Source of the DNA: Alphaproteobacteria bacterium | GTDB taxonomy: Bacteria > Pseudomonadota > Alphaproteobacteria > Rickettsiales > JABSSG01 | Length of the DNA stretch: 64,000 nucleotides | Reading direction: 5' to 3' | Assembly: GCA_030426905.1 (NCBI GenBank) | Contig: JAUHXQ010000002.1 | Location: 186,001 to 250,000 of the forward strand | In this document: positions 56,020 to 64,000 of the stretch, in pieces | Layout of the letters: the number at the start of each line of letters is the position of its first letter | Numbering within the stretch: position 1 is the stretch's first letter | The notes under the pieces: model-generated | What the model was told of the DNA's origin: nothing | What the model saw: the letters and a program-made list of their open reading frames with translations, nothing else | Database searches by the model: none | Program-made: the position numbers and the translations under genes

Positions 56020-56922
56020 TTATATAATAAATTTATCCAGTAACATAGCTGAAAATAATGCAAACAGATAGATAATTGAATATTTGAACATTGCAAAATG
56101 TTTCGTTGCATTATTCCAGATTATATAATTATAATAAATAAAAATAATTCCTAAAAACACTGCAGCTGTTAAATATAAATAACCACACATATTAATAAAA
56201 TAAGGTAACATAGATACCAGAAAAAGTAGCACACTATAAAAAATAATATGAATATGAGTATTTTTTATTCCTTTGATAATTGGTAACATTGGAATACCTG
56301 CCTTTTTATAATCAGATGACTTGCAGATAGCCAAAGCCCAAAAATGTGGTGGAGTCCATAAAAATATTATCATGAACAAAATTATTGATTCAACTGAGAT
56401 ATTATTAGCAACAGCGCTCCAGCCTATCATCGGTGGAAAAGCTCCTGCAGCTCCGCCAATGACTATATTCTGCACAGTAGATCTCTTTAGCCAAATTGTA
56501 TATATAAATGCATATACAAAAATCGATACAGCCAAAATAACAGCAGATAAAAAATTGACTAGTAATCCCATTATTAACACTGAAGCAAAAGCAAGAAACA
56601 TTGCAAAATGCAATGCTTCTGTTGGATGTATCTTTCCCGAAGGTAGTGGTCGATTACGCGTTCTAGACATCACCGCATCTATATCTCTATCATACCACAT
56701 ATTAATAGCAGCAGCAGCGCCAGCTCCTAAAGCCACACAAACAACTGTAACTAGCGCAATGATTGGATGAATTTTACCTGGTGCAACATATATTCCTACC
56801 ATACTAGTAAATACCACAAGAAAAACAACTCTTGGTTTAAGAAGCGTGATAAAGTCTCGTACAGAAGAAGAAGAGTAATCCTCAAATAAAAATACAGTAG
56901 ATTCTATTTTATTAGCTTTCAT
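56020..56922 (-). CDS. ctaB: Protoheme IX farnesyltransferase (heme O synthase)
   Basis: CtaB adds a farnesyl group to heme b to make heme o for the terminal oxidase. The 300-residue UbiA-fold membrane protein has about nine hydrophobic segments. The prenyl-diphosphate site is AAINMWYDRDIDAVMSRTRN (conserved N-x-x-x-D-x-x-x-D), with RPLPSGKI following, and the second Asp-rich region is at about 215 near WALAICKSSDYKKAGIPMLP. It follows ctaD by 8 bp, within the ctaC-ctaD-ctaB order. Confidence 0.95.
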   Translation of the reverse strand: MKANKIESTVFLFEDYSSSSVRDFITLLKPRVVFLVVFTSMVGIYVAPGKIHPIIALVTVVCVALGAGAAAAINMWYDRDIDAVMSRTRNRPLPSGKIHPTEALHFAMFLAFASVLIMGLLVNFLSAVILAVSIFVYAFIYTIWLKRSTVQNIVIGGAAGAFPPMIGWSAVANNISVESIILFMIIFLWTPPHFWALAICKSSDYKKAGIPMLPIIKGIKNTHIHIIFYSVLLFLVSMLPYFINMCGYLYLTAAVFLGIIFIYYNYIIWNNATKHFAMFKYSIIYLFALFSAMLLDKFII

Positions 56923-56930
56923 ATTTTTTA

Positions 56931-58535
56931 TTATTTCACCACTGGCAATTTATTAAAGCAATGAGCTGGAGGTGGTGAGCTCAGTGTCCATTCAAATGTG
57001 GTAGCTCCCTCTCCCCATGGATTATCTGGACATTTTTTACCAAATTTTAAGCTGTAAAAAACAATAAATACAAAGAAAAATGCCGCAAACATTGAAATAG
57101 ATGACCCTATGGAAGAAATCATATTCCATCCTGCAAATGCATCAGGATAATCTGGAACCCTTCGTGGCATACCGCTAAGACCTAAAAAATGCTGAGGAAA
57201 AAATGTTAAATTCACACCAACAAATGTTAGAATAAAATGAATTCTACCAAGTATTTCTGGATATTGTTTCCCACTAATTTTACCAAACCAATAATAAAAA
57301 CCGGCAAAAGCAGCAAAAATTGCTCCTAAAGACATCGTATAGTGAAAATGCGCTACTACATAATAAGTGTCATGCAAAACAACATTCAACACAGAATTAG
57401 AAAGCACAATTCCAGTTACTCCCCCTATTGTAAAAACAAATATAAATCCTATAGCAAATAACATAGGAGTTTTAAAATCTATTGACCCTTCCCACATTGT
57501 AGCAATCCAGCTGAAAATTTTTATCCCTGTAGGAATAGCAATAATCATCGTACCAATAGTGAAATAAATAAGAGTATTTACACTCAAACCAACGGTAAAC
57601 ATATGATGAGCCCATACTAAAAACCCGATAACTCCAATACTAAGCATTGCATAAACCATTCCTAGGTAACCAAAGATAGGTTTGCGTGAAAAAGTAGAGA
57701 CAATATGACTAATAATACCAAAACCAGGCAAAATTATAACATATACTTCTGGATGACCAAAAAACCAAAAAAGATGCTGAAATAATACAGGATCTCCTCC
57801 ACCCGCTGGACTAAAAAATTTAGTGTCAAAATTTCTATCAGTAAGCAACATAGTAATTGCACCTGCCAACACAGGAATAGCAAGTAAAATTAAAAATGCC
57901 GTAACTAGCATAGACCAAGCAAATAATGGCATTTTATGTAGAGTCATGCCTGGAGCTCTCATATTAAATATAGTAACTATAAAATTGATAGCACCCAATA
58001 TCGAAGAGATACCAGCTAGATGTAAACTAAATATTGCCATATCCACCGCAATACCAGAGTGATAACTAGCATTACTCAATGGAGGATAAATCGTCCAACC
58101 AGTACCAACTCCGCCATCAAAAACTGCAGATAACAAAAGTAATATAAATGACGGTATTAGAAGCCAAAAACTAATATTATTTAATCTAGGAAATGCCATA
58201 TCAGGCGCTCCTATCATTAAAGGCACAAACCAATTACCAAAACCTCCTATTAAGCCAGGCATAATCATGAAAAATACCATAATTAAAGCATGAGCAGTAA
58301 TTAACATATTATATAGCTGATGGTTGCCACCCAAGATTTGATTCCCTGGTTCCATTAGTTCTAAGCGAAAAACAAAAGAAAATAGCCCACCTATAAGGCC
58401 TGCAGCAACAGCAAAAATAAGATACATCGTACCTATATCTTTATGATTAGTAGAAAACAACCATCTAGTTATTCCTTTAGGATGATGATCTTCTTCGTTT
58501 TCAAAATTAATTGCTATTGTATTCGATTTTGACAT
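56931..58535 (-). CDS. ctaD: Cytochrome c oxidase subunit I
   Basis: Subunit I carries heme a, the heme a3-CuB centre and proton channels of aa3-type oxidase. The 534-residue product has 12 membrane segments. Visible ligands include His in [20 protein letters not shown] (heme a), the CuB His and Tyr in [16 protein letters not shown], the pair in [11 protein letters not shown], and the final His pair in [20 protein letters not shown]. The opening [20 protein letters not shown] is nearly universal in this family. It lies 12 bp after ctaC. This establishes aerobic respiration with cytochrome c as donor. Confidence 0.97.
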   Translation of the reverse strand: MSKSNTIAINFENEEDHHPKGITRWLFSTNHKDIGTMYLIFAVAAGLIGGLFSFVFRLELMEPGNQILGGNHQLYNMLITAHALIMVFFMIMPGLIGGFGNWFVPLMIGAPDMAFPRLNNISFWLLIPSFILLLLSAVFDGGVGTGWTIYPPLSNASYHSGIAVDMAIFSLHLAGISSILGAINFIVTIFNMRAPGMTLHKMPLFAWSMLVTAFLILLAIPVLAGAITMLLTDRNFDTKFFSPAGGGDPVLFQHLFWFFGHPEVYVIILPGFGIISHIVSTFSRKPIFGYLGMVYAMLSIGVIGFLVWAHHMFTVGLSVNTLIYFTIGTMIIAIPTGIKIFSWIATMWEGSIDFKTPMLFAIGFIFVFTIGGVTGIVLSNSVLNVVLHDTYYVVAHFHYTMSLGAIFAAFAGFYYWFGKISGKQYPEILGRIHFILTFVGVNLTFFPQHFLGLSGMPRRVPDYPDAFAGWNMISSIGSSISMFAAFFFVFIVFYSLKFGKKCPDNPWGEGATTFEWTLSSPPPAHCFNKLPVVK

Positions 58536-58547
58536 TTTTACTTCCGT

Positions 58548-59393
58548 TTAACCTTTGTTTGGTTGGTCTGATAGTGACAGATTTACCTTATTAGATACTT
58601 CTTCAACAGCTGGACTTTGTGCCAAAGACTTATCAGATACCCACTTATTAAATTGCTCTTTACTTACTGCCTCAACTGCAATTGGCATAAAACCATGACC
58701 TATGCCGCATATTTCAGAACATTGACCATAATATACTCCTGGCTTTGTCACTCGAAACCAAGTTTCATTAACTCTACCTGGTACTGCATCTTTTTTTACC
58801 CCTAAAGCAGGAACGGTCCAACTATGTATTACATCATAAGAAGTAACAAGTATTTTTACATTGGTATCAACAGGAACGATCACTCTATTATCTACTTCTA
58901 AAAGTCTTAGTTGACCTGGCTTTAATTGGTCGTCTTTTAGCATATAACTATCAAAAGTAAAATCATTATGATCTGGGTAAATATATTCCCAATACCATTG
59001 ATGACCCACTACTTTTATTGTCATATCAGGATCAAATCTTCTTTCTGCTTTTATCAATATGTGAAGAGAAGGAATTGCAATTACTACTAATATAAGTACT
59101 GGCACTACCGTCCACAATATTTCTATTAAGATGTGATGAGATCTTTTTGAAGGATTAGGGTTTCTTTTTTGATGGAATCTAAAACATGCATAACTTAAGA
59201 GACAAAAAACAAATATTACTATTCCTGTGATTATATACAGTAGTAGTTTATGAAATTCGATCAAGTCTTCCATGATCGGAGAGGCAGCATCCTGCAGATG
59301 CATTTGCCAATTATAAGGTGAATCAGCAGCAACATGCTGTTGCAACATTAAATAAATTAGTAATACAACAAATTTTATGTTATATTTATGCAT
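58548..59393 (-). CDS. ctaC: Cytochrome c oxidase subunit II
   Basis: Subunit II accepts electrons from cytochrome c at its binuclear CuA centre. The 281-residue product has a signal peptide (to about residue 23, ending HVAADS), two membrane segments and a periplasmic cupredoxin domain. The CuA ligands are in YYGQCSEICGIGHGFMPIAV (two Cys, His, Met and the bridging Glu) with the partner His in SYDVIHSWTVPALGVK. It is the first gene of the operon ctaC-ctaD-ctaB. The lipB gene diverges from the same short region. Confidence 0.96.
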   Translation of the reverse strand: MHKYNIKFVVLLIYLMLQQHVAADSPYNWQMHLQDAASPIMEDLIEFHKLLLYIITGIVIFVFCLLSYACFRFHQKRNPNPSKRSHHILIEILWTVVPVLILVVIAIPSLHILIKAERRFDPDMTIKVVGHQWYWEYIYPDHNDFTFDSYMLKDDQLKPGQLRLLEVDNRVIVPVDTNVKILVTSYDVIHSWTVPALGVKKDAVPGRVNETWFRVTKPGVYYGQCSEICGIGHGFMPIAVEAVSKEQFNKWVSDKSLAQSPAVEEVSNKVNLSLSDQPNKG

Positions 59394-59465
59394 AAACCTC
59401 TTCTAGCAAAGTTATTTTATATTTATAGTAGATACAATAGATTTGCAAGAATTAATAAAGACTAT

Positions 59466-60125
59466 ATGAGAATAAATTGGATTATATCAGATAAAAACAT
59501 CAACTACGATTATGCTGTAAAACGCATGGAGAATATAGTAGAAGGCATAATCAGTGATAAAGAACAAGAGTGTATCTGGATGCTAGAACATGATCCAATT
59601 TATACTGCAGGTTCTAGTACTAATACAAATGAGATTTTACAACCACAAACACTACCTATTTATAAAACAGGACGTGGTGGTAAATGCACATATCATGGTC
59701 CTGGGCAACGAGTTGTTTATTTTATGCTTGACCTAAAAAAGAGATTTGCTCCTGTAGATCCTGATCTTAAGCGATATGTATGGTTATTGGAGCAGCTAAT
59801 AATAGACACTCTATCAGAATTTGGCATACAATCCAGAAGAATACCAAATTTAGTAGGCATATGGGTTAACACCACCAGAGGTACTAAAAAAATTGCAGCA
59901 ATAGGTATTAGAGTCAGAAAATGGGTTACATATCATGGTATAGCTATAAATATATGTCCCAATTTATTACATTTTGATGGAATAATTCCTTGCGGCCTTA
60001 AAAATTATGGAGTAACCTCCATGAAGAACTTAGGACATAATATCAGCCTTGAATTGTTTGATAGAGCTTTTATTAAAAATTGCAAGTTGATGATTAATGA
60101 TATGAATTATTACAAATGTCATTAA
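59466..60125 (+). CDS. lipB: Octanoyltransferase LipB
   Basis: LipB moves octanoyl groups from acyl carrier protein to lipoyl domains, the first step in making protein-bound lipoate for pyruvate and 2-oxoglutarate dehydrogenases. From ATG 59466 the product has 219 residues, the usual length. Conserved blocks are CIWMLEHDPIYTAGSST, RGGKCTYHGPGQRVVYFMLD, the catalytic Lys in TKKIAAIGIRV, WVTYHGIAINI and the catalytic Cys in IIPCGLKNYGVTSM. An ATG at 59388 would add 26 residues and overlap the ctaC start codon; it is rejected for that reason. The stop overlaps the next ATG by 10 nt. Confidence 0.93.
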   Translation: MRINWIISDKNINYDYAVKRMENIVEGIISDKEQECIWMLEHDPIYTAGSSTNTNEILQPQTLPIYKTGRGGKCTYHGPGQRVVYFMLDLKKRFAPVDPDLKRYVWLLEQLIIDTLSEFGIQSRRIPNLVGIWVNTTRGTKKIAAIGIRVRKWVTYHGIAINICPNLLHFDGIIPCGLKNYGVTSMKNLGHNISLELFDRAFIKNCKLMINDMNYYKCH

Positions 60126-60709
60126 CAACCAAATTATTGTGGAAATTTATTTTACTAGTCTCAATTCTTTGGATTGCTGGCTTTATCTATTTTATAAGTT
60201 TAATACCTAAATACACTAAAAATATAGAAGAAAAAGCAGATGCAATAATAGTTCTTACAGGCGGAAAAAATAGAATAGAGTCAGGAATTAGGTTGCTTCA
60301 ACAAGATAAAGCACCCAAATTATTTATCACAGGAGTAGATACTAAAGTTCGCAATTCATCGGAAATAAGTAAGCTTTATCATCATATGAACAAAGAGTAC
60401 CAAAATAGGATAGAATTAGGGCAAGAAGCTGAAACCACATATGGAAATGCAATAGAAGCAAAAGAGTGGCTAGAAAAAAATCATATCAAAAACATAATAC
60501 TTGTAACTTCAAATTATCATATTCCGAGGACAATGTTAGAATTTCAAAAAATGTTGCCTGAAGTAAAAATAATTAAATATCCCGTGTTATCACCTAAATT
60601 TAAAATTTTCCAATGGTGGAAATACCAAGGTACTACGTTGCTGTTGATAAAGGAATACAATAAATGCTTATACTTAATTTATAGAAATACACTCAATGAC
60701 TATACTTAG
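60116..60709 (+). CDS. YdcF/ElyC family (DUF218) inner-membrane protein
   Basis: The 197-residue protein has one N-terminal membrane segment (about 8-29) and a DUF218 domain facing the periplasm. Family motifs are ADAIIVLTGGKNRIESGIRL, APKLFITGVD, the acidic ETTYGNAIEAKEWL and the closing ILVTSNYHIPRTMLEFQKML, with SNYH residues lining the active cleft. Members such as ElyC and SanA affect envelope integrity and peptidoglycan or undecaprenyl lipid steps; the exact reaction is not settled. It overlaps lipB by 10 nt and plsC by 14 nt, so the three are a translationally coupled operon. Confidence 0.88.
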   Translation: MSLTTKLLWKFILLVSILWIAGFIYFISLIPKYTKNIEEKADAIIVLTGGKNRIESGIRLLQQDKAPKLFITGVDTKVRNSSEISKLYHHMNKEYQNRIELGQEAETTYGNAIEAKEWLEKNHIKNIILVTSNYHIPRTMLEFQKMLPEVKIIKYPVLSPKFKIFQWWKYQGTTLLLIKEYNKCLYLIYRNTLNDYT

Positions 60710-61472
60710 TAATATTATAAAACGTTTTTTTCATACTAAGCCTTTATATCTAGTTAGATCTTTACTATTTACAATAGTTTTTGCCATTTCAACTATTATA
60801 ATATCCATAATATTTTCACCGTTTCTTATAATAAAAAATAGAATTTTATACTGGGTTGGTATTATTTGGTGCAAAATCTCATTATTTTTGCTTCGCTTTA
60901 TATGCGGCATCAAATATCAAGTTACTGGTCATAAAAACTTACCTGACAGTCCTTATATAGTAGCATCAAAACACCAATCAGCTTTTGAAACTATTTTATT
61001 TTGGGATATTTTCTATATACCAACATTTGTTCTCAAAAAAGAATTAACTAAGTTACCATTTTTTGGCATTTATTTAGTGCGCATGGGAATGGTTTACATT
61101 GATAGAGCAAGTGGCACTAAAGCTCTCAAACAAATTATTAGCGATGCTAATCAACATATTTGTGATGGGCGTAAGGTCATTATTTATCCAGAGGGAACAA
61201 GAACTGATCCAGGAAAAATAACAGAAAAATATAATTCTGGTGTAGTAGCTTTATACAAAAATTGTAATGTTCCAGTAGTACCTGTTGCATTGAATACCGG
61301 AAGTTTTTGGCCTAGTAAAGGATGGATAAAATATCCTGGACTAATCCAAGTTAATATACTACCTCCAATCAACCCAGGCCTTGACAAGGAAGAGTTTCTC
61401 AAACGCTTAAATAACGATATTGAAACTCGTTCTTTTGAGCTATACCAAGATCAATCCTCAAATCAAACTTAG
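60696..61472 (+). CDS. plsC: 1-acyl-sn-glycerol-3-phosphate acyltransferase
   Basis: PlsC transfers the second acyl chain to lysophosphatidic acid, giving phosphatidic acid for membrane lipids. The 258-residue product starts with one or two membrane segments (about 17-45). The catalytic H-x4-D box appears as HQSAFE, with Glu in place of Asp, a variant common in alphaproteobacteria. The substrate phosphate motif follows as RMGMVYIDRA and VIIYPEGTRTDPG, then VPVVPVALNTG. The start overlaps the preceding ORF by 14 nt, and a strong hairpin lies after the stop. It may serve the lipid supply also used by the mla and lpt genes in this window. Confidence 0.93.
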   Translation: MTILSNIIKRFFHTKPLYLVRSLLFTIVFAISTIIISIIFSPFLIIKNRILYWVGIIWCKISLFLLRFICGIKYQVTGHKNLPDSPYIVASKHQSAFETILFWDIFYIPTFVLKKELTKLPFFGIYLVRMGMVYIDRASGTKALKQIISDANQHICDGRKVIIYPEGTRTDPGKITEKYNSGVVALYKNCNVPVVPVALNTGSFWPSKGWIKYPGLIQVNILPPINPGLDKEEFLKRLNNDIETRSFELYQDQSSNQT

Positions 61473-61540
61473 GTTGTTATAAGGTTACACCAAAAGTTAT
61501 CAGCTTACAGTCAATTTATTAAGATACCAAAAAGCCAAAT

Positions 61541-61567
61541 TTTATAGTGCTTAAAAAGCACTATAAA
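61541..61567. terminator. Strong hairpin between convergent plsC and metalloprotease genes
   Basis: TTTATAGTGCTT (61541-61552) pairs perfectly with AAGCACTATAAA (61556-61567) around a 3-nt loop. On the minus strand it runs into a T-rich tract, and on the plus strand into A-rich sequence. It most likely terminates the minus-strand gene and may also stop the plsC transcript. Confidence 0.6.
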
Positions 61568-61624
61568 AAACTAGGCTAATAATAAACGACAATGTCCCTA
61601 TTCTATTAAACACATTCTTAAATA

Positions 61625-63322
61625 TTATGAATCAAAATTGATGCAATATTCTGGTGTTTCTCCGCTACAATTTGACTGTTCTTCCATAGAGCATTTAGCT
61701 TTATAAGTGTTTATTTCTGTATGCACATCAGGAGAAACACATTCTAGCCAGTATTCTCCCATTGTTTTCTTTAGAATCTCTAGTTCTTTACCAGTAACGC
61801 CAGCTTCTAAAAGCTCTGGGTATCTCACAATCAATTCTGCATCTAAACTATCGTCATCTATTTCACCATATTTTTCTCTATAAGCAAAATCAGCTATCCT
61901 TTCTAAAAAGAATACTTGTTGATCAGTAAGATTAAGTGACTGTACAAGCTTAGGAAAATACTCTTCCATTACTTTTTGTTTCATTGTTTTAAAATCAACT
62001 ATAGTAAAATGATTATAAGGATTAGGTGAAGTATCTGTATAACCAAAATCATAATAATATTTTGCCACTACAGTTTGAAGAGAAATGCTTCTTGCTTCAG
62101 AGCTATCATTGTCAGCTATAGCATTTTCCAGAAATAACCCTAACGGAGAATTGTCTCTTACATAATTCACATATTCTCTAGGAAGTTCGTAATTATTAAA
62201 TTCTTGTGCTGAAATATCTAAAAGTTTGCCTGCATATATTATAACTTCTGCAGCTGCATCATTATATTTTTGCACTTTTTGAGCCGGATCTTTAATCCAA
62301 CTAGCCTTTTCTAAAGCAATATCACTAATCAAACGGTCCCTAAGATCTACGTAGGGGTCCTTTATGATAGTATGCTTTGTTTCCATAAGTTCCTCTTTTA
62401 AAGCATATAAGCCTGGTATAGGTGAACTATTATGCCTATACAACGCATCTATAACATAATGACCTACTTCATGAATAAACACAGAAGGTATAGTGAAAAA
62501 CTTACCTGTATTTTTTGTTCCAACTTCAATTATATTATTATAAGGAGCATAGTGCGCACCGTCTATACGATCATCACTAAAAATAACTTTTACCTCATCT
62601 CCTTGAGCAATATTAATAGCTAAAATAGTCAACATTTCTTTCGTCATTACATCTTTAGAATCGTATAGATCATTGTAAATATCTCTTACTTCTTCTACAG
62701 ACAAGGATGGTGAATAAGTATGAGATAAAATTAAATCTACTGGAGAAGAGCTATTATCTACTTGGCCTGTAAATAAGGGTGCTTCTGCTTGATATTTTGC
62801 TATATTAATATCTTGAATCAAACCTTCAGGTATATACTCTTTTAGTTCATTCATGGTAAAGAAAGGAGATATATATTCTTTTATAAATTCTTTATGTGAT
62901 TTATTTATTTCTGTATCATTAGATGCATTCATCAGCCCGCCTACCTGATGTTGTAAATTTTGATCATGAGATAATAACAATTTTAACATCTCTTTTACTT
63001 GGTTGCGCATCTGCTTATACGAAAATTGTAGTTTATGCACATGATCAAAGTTATACTCAATAGAATCTATCAAATACTTAGTATAGTCTCTAATATCAAA
63101 AGTATTTTGAAGCTTTTTAGAAGACATCATAATTTTTATAGCATCAATATCAATACTCTCTATTGCTAAACCTAAATACGAGGGAGGATATTTCTCATAT
63201 AAGCATTTTAAATCTTCGTATTGCTTCTTTGTTAATAAATTTTTCTCAAAAGCTCTACGCTCATCGGGGTTGTCAAAATTGACTGACTGATATTTACAAA
63301 AATAACTCATTCTAATACCCAT
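61625..63322 (-). CDS. Putative HEVGH zinc metalloprotease, possible effector
   Basis: The 565-residue protein has a zinc-protease signature: PSVFIHEVGHYVIDALYR, with His284-Glu285-x-x-His288. Candidate third ligands downstream are Glu in LKEELMETKH about 20 residues on, or in NDAAAEVIIYAGKLL about 80 residues on. The context F-I-H-E-x-G-H-x-x-x-D is similar to M34/anthrax-type and other toxin proteases, though no full match is claimed. The N-terminal 160 residues are helical with a vaguely ankyrin-like YLGLAIESIDIDAIKIMMSS stretch. There is no signal peptide, so a cytosolic or type IV-secreted protein is more likely than a Sec-exported one. It follows a convergent hairpin and stands alone. 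The substrate is unknown. Confidence 0.75.
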   Translation of the reverse strand: MGIRMSYFCKYQSVNFDNPDERRAFEKNLLTKKQYEDLKCLYEKYPPSYLGLAIESIDIDAIKIMMSSKKLQNTFDIRDYTKYLIDSIEYNFDHVHKLQFSYKQMRNQVKEMLKLLLSHDQNLQHQVGGLMNASNDTEINKSHKEFIKEYISPFFTMNELKEYIPEGLIQDINIAKYQAEAPLFTGQVDNSSSPVDLILSHTYSPSLSVEEVRDIYNDLYDSKDVMTKEMLTILAINIAQGDEVKVIFSDDRIDGAHYAPYNNIIEVGTKNTGKFFTIPSVFIHEVGHYVIDALYRHNSSPIPGLYALKEELMETKHTIIKDPYVDLRDRLISDIALEKASWIKDPAQKVQKYNDAAAEVIIYAGKLLDISAQEFNNYELPREYVNYVRDNSPLGLFLENAIADNDSSEARSISLQTVVAKYYYDFGYTDTSPNPYNHFTIVDFKTMKQKVMEEYFPKLVQSLNLTDQQVFFLERIADFAYREKYGEIDDDSLDAELIVRYPELLEAGVTGKELEILKKTMGEYWLECVSPDVHTEINTYKAKCSMEEQSNCSGETPEYCINFDS

Positions 63323-63474
63323 TTACTTCATGTTAATATATTTAATGCATCTTAATAAAAATCATTTGAAATGCAATAGTAAAAATATAACTGATGAGAA
63401 TTTCAAATTAGCATGTTCACAAACATTGCTCTAATTGCAAGAGAGAAATAAATTTGCATTAATTATTATAGGGT

Positions 63475-64000
63475 CTATTCTATAGGTAATGTTTCTACTT
63501 CGCATATTCCTGTAATAATCTTAACGTCATTCTCTGTGCCACCTGTAATTAATGTCATTACATCACCTCGCAACTGATTTATTTGATCTGAAAAGCTTAA
63601 CTTTTCAATGTTATTGGTTTTTGATTCGATCAAAGATAAGGCTTGTAGCTTATTACAAGATACATATAAAGAGTCTAATAATTCAGGACTTAAAGCTTTA
63701 TCTGCTTCTTCGTGCATCAAATGTATATAATCATTTTTTCTCTGCTCTGCTTTTTCTATTAAATATGACTGGTAGCGTGTTTTAGTGTAAGAATCAAGCT
63801 TAGACAACCCATATCTTACTCCACAGTAAGCTACCAAAGGTAAGGTTGAAAATTCTATAAATTTTGCACCTAGATTATCAATTATACGAGAAGATATATA
63901 TGACGCTGCTGTAACAAAATAGTAGTTATCACAAATTGCATGTATAGATTTAATAGTATCGTGAAACACAGTGCCTTCACTCAAATATTCAGAGGCAGCT
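63475..64000 (-). CDS. Unknown protein, N-terminus beyond the right edge
   Basis: The frame is open through the right edge of the window (AASEYLSEGTVFHD...), so the gene probably starts outside; a TTG at 63984 would be the only start inside and is unlikely to be real. The visible 174 residues are mostly polar helices with one moderately hydrophobic segment (about LGAKFIEFSTLPLVAYCGVR) and a charged middle (IEKAEQRKNDYIHLMHEEAD). The C-terminus ends TGICEVETLPIE. No motif or family is recognised. It lies upstream of the metalloprotease candidate on the same strand, with a 152-bp gap that shows no clear motif. Confidence 0.6.
   Translation of the reverse strand, partial: AASEYLSEGTVFHDTIKSIHAICDNYYFVTAASYISSRIIDNLGAKFIEFSTLPLVAYCGVRYGLSKLDSYTKTRYQSYLIEKAEQRKNDYIHLMHEEADKALSPELLDSLYVSCNKLQALSLIESKTNNIEKLSFSDQINQLRGDVMTLITGGTENDVKIITGICEVETLPIE

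Noticed and set aside
59388-59465. Longer LipB start at ATG 59388
   Set aside because: It overlaps the divergent ctaC start codon and adds 26 residues with no family similarity; ATG 59466 gives the normal length.

Overview
The window is AT-rich, gene-dense alphaproteobacterial chromosome and most likely comes from an obligately intracellular member of the Rickettsiales. Supporting evidence is the cell-cycle regulator CtrA, a DUF1013/TrcR-type regulator, propionyl-CoA carboxylase (PccAB), a COX operon ordered ctaC-ctaD-ctaB plus a tiny coxF-like gene, a single RelA/SpoT enzyme next to rpoZ, elongator and initiator tRNA-Met genes of alphaproteobacterial type, and many ankyrin, TPR, glycosyltransferase and phospholipase proteins of the kind such bacteria deliver into eukaryotic hosts. 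The genus cannot be fixed from the sequence alone.

Layout. 1-4 kb: a partial AsmA-like envelope protein, rimM, a COQ10/RatA-type protein, a YgjP-type metallopeptidase, dinB and a phage-type small protein. 4-10 kb: an Rpn/PD-(D/E)XK transposase-type nuclease, then an accessory block of two ankyrin proteins, an unknown protein with a toxin-like RRH/NLVWG pattern, and a membrane-anchored DXD glycosyltransferase. 10-18.8 kb: pccB-pccA, then a plus-strand run of PLP-dependent dehydratase, ZnuA, alpha/beta-hydrolase and GNAT genes, facing a YbiT-like ABC-F gene. 19-23 kb: a TPR/proline-rich protein, tRNA-Met, an FMN reductase, tRNA-fMet, a protein with a recent tandem 67-residue duplication, and a frameshifted tyrosine integrase remnant. 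23-29 kb (minus strand): mlaF-mlaE-alr, dnaB, an outer-membrane protein, ctrA. 29-35 kb (plus strand): a symporter/histidine-kinase/pseudo-receiver fusion and clpA. 35-42 kb: a GT-B glycosyltransferase with an ankyrin-like part, trcR, and a 1015-residue coiled-coil protein. 42-53 kb: lptF/G, an SNF-family transporter, three unknown proteins, relA/spoT-rpoZ, a patatin-like phospholipase, and a sodium:solute symporter. 53-64 kb: an 884-residue repeat-plus-glycosyltransferase protein, the cox operon, a lipB-ydcF-plsC run, a HEVGH metalloprotease candidate, and a gene cut by the right edge.

Core genes cover respiration, lipid trafficking and envelope assembly, stringent response and cell-cycle control. 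They are interleaved with about a dozen putative host-interaction proteins, each usually standing alone. No CRISPR array, rRNA or complete insertion sequence was seen. The most unusual items are the symporter-kinase fusion whose receiver has lost its phospho-acceptor Asp, the two toxin-type glycosyltransferases (one with alternating internal repeats and a DxN in place of DxD), the GT-B/ankyrin fusion, the HEVGH protein, the coiled-coil protein with a duplicated EFWxLxE motif, and the tandem-duplication gene lying between tRNA-fMet and the integrase remnant.
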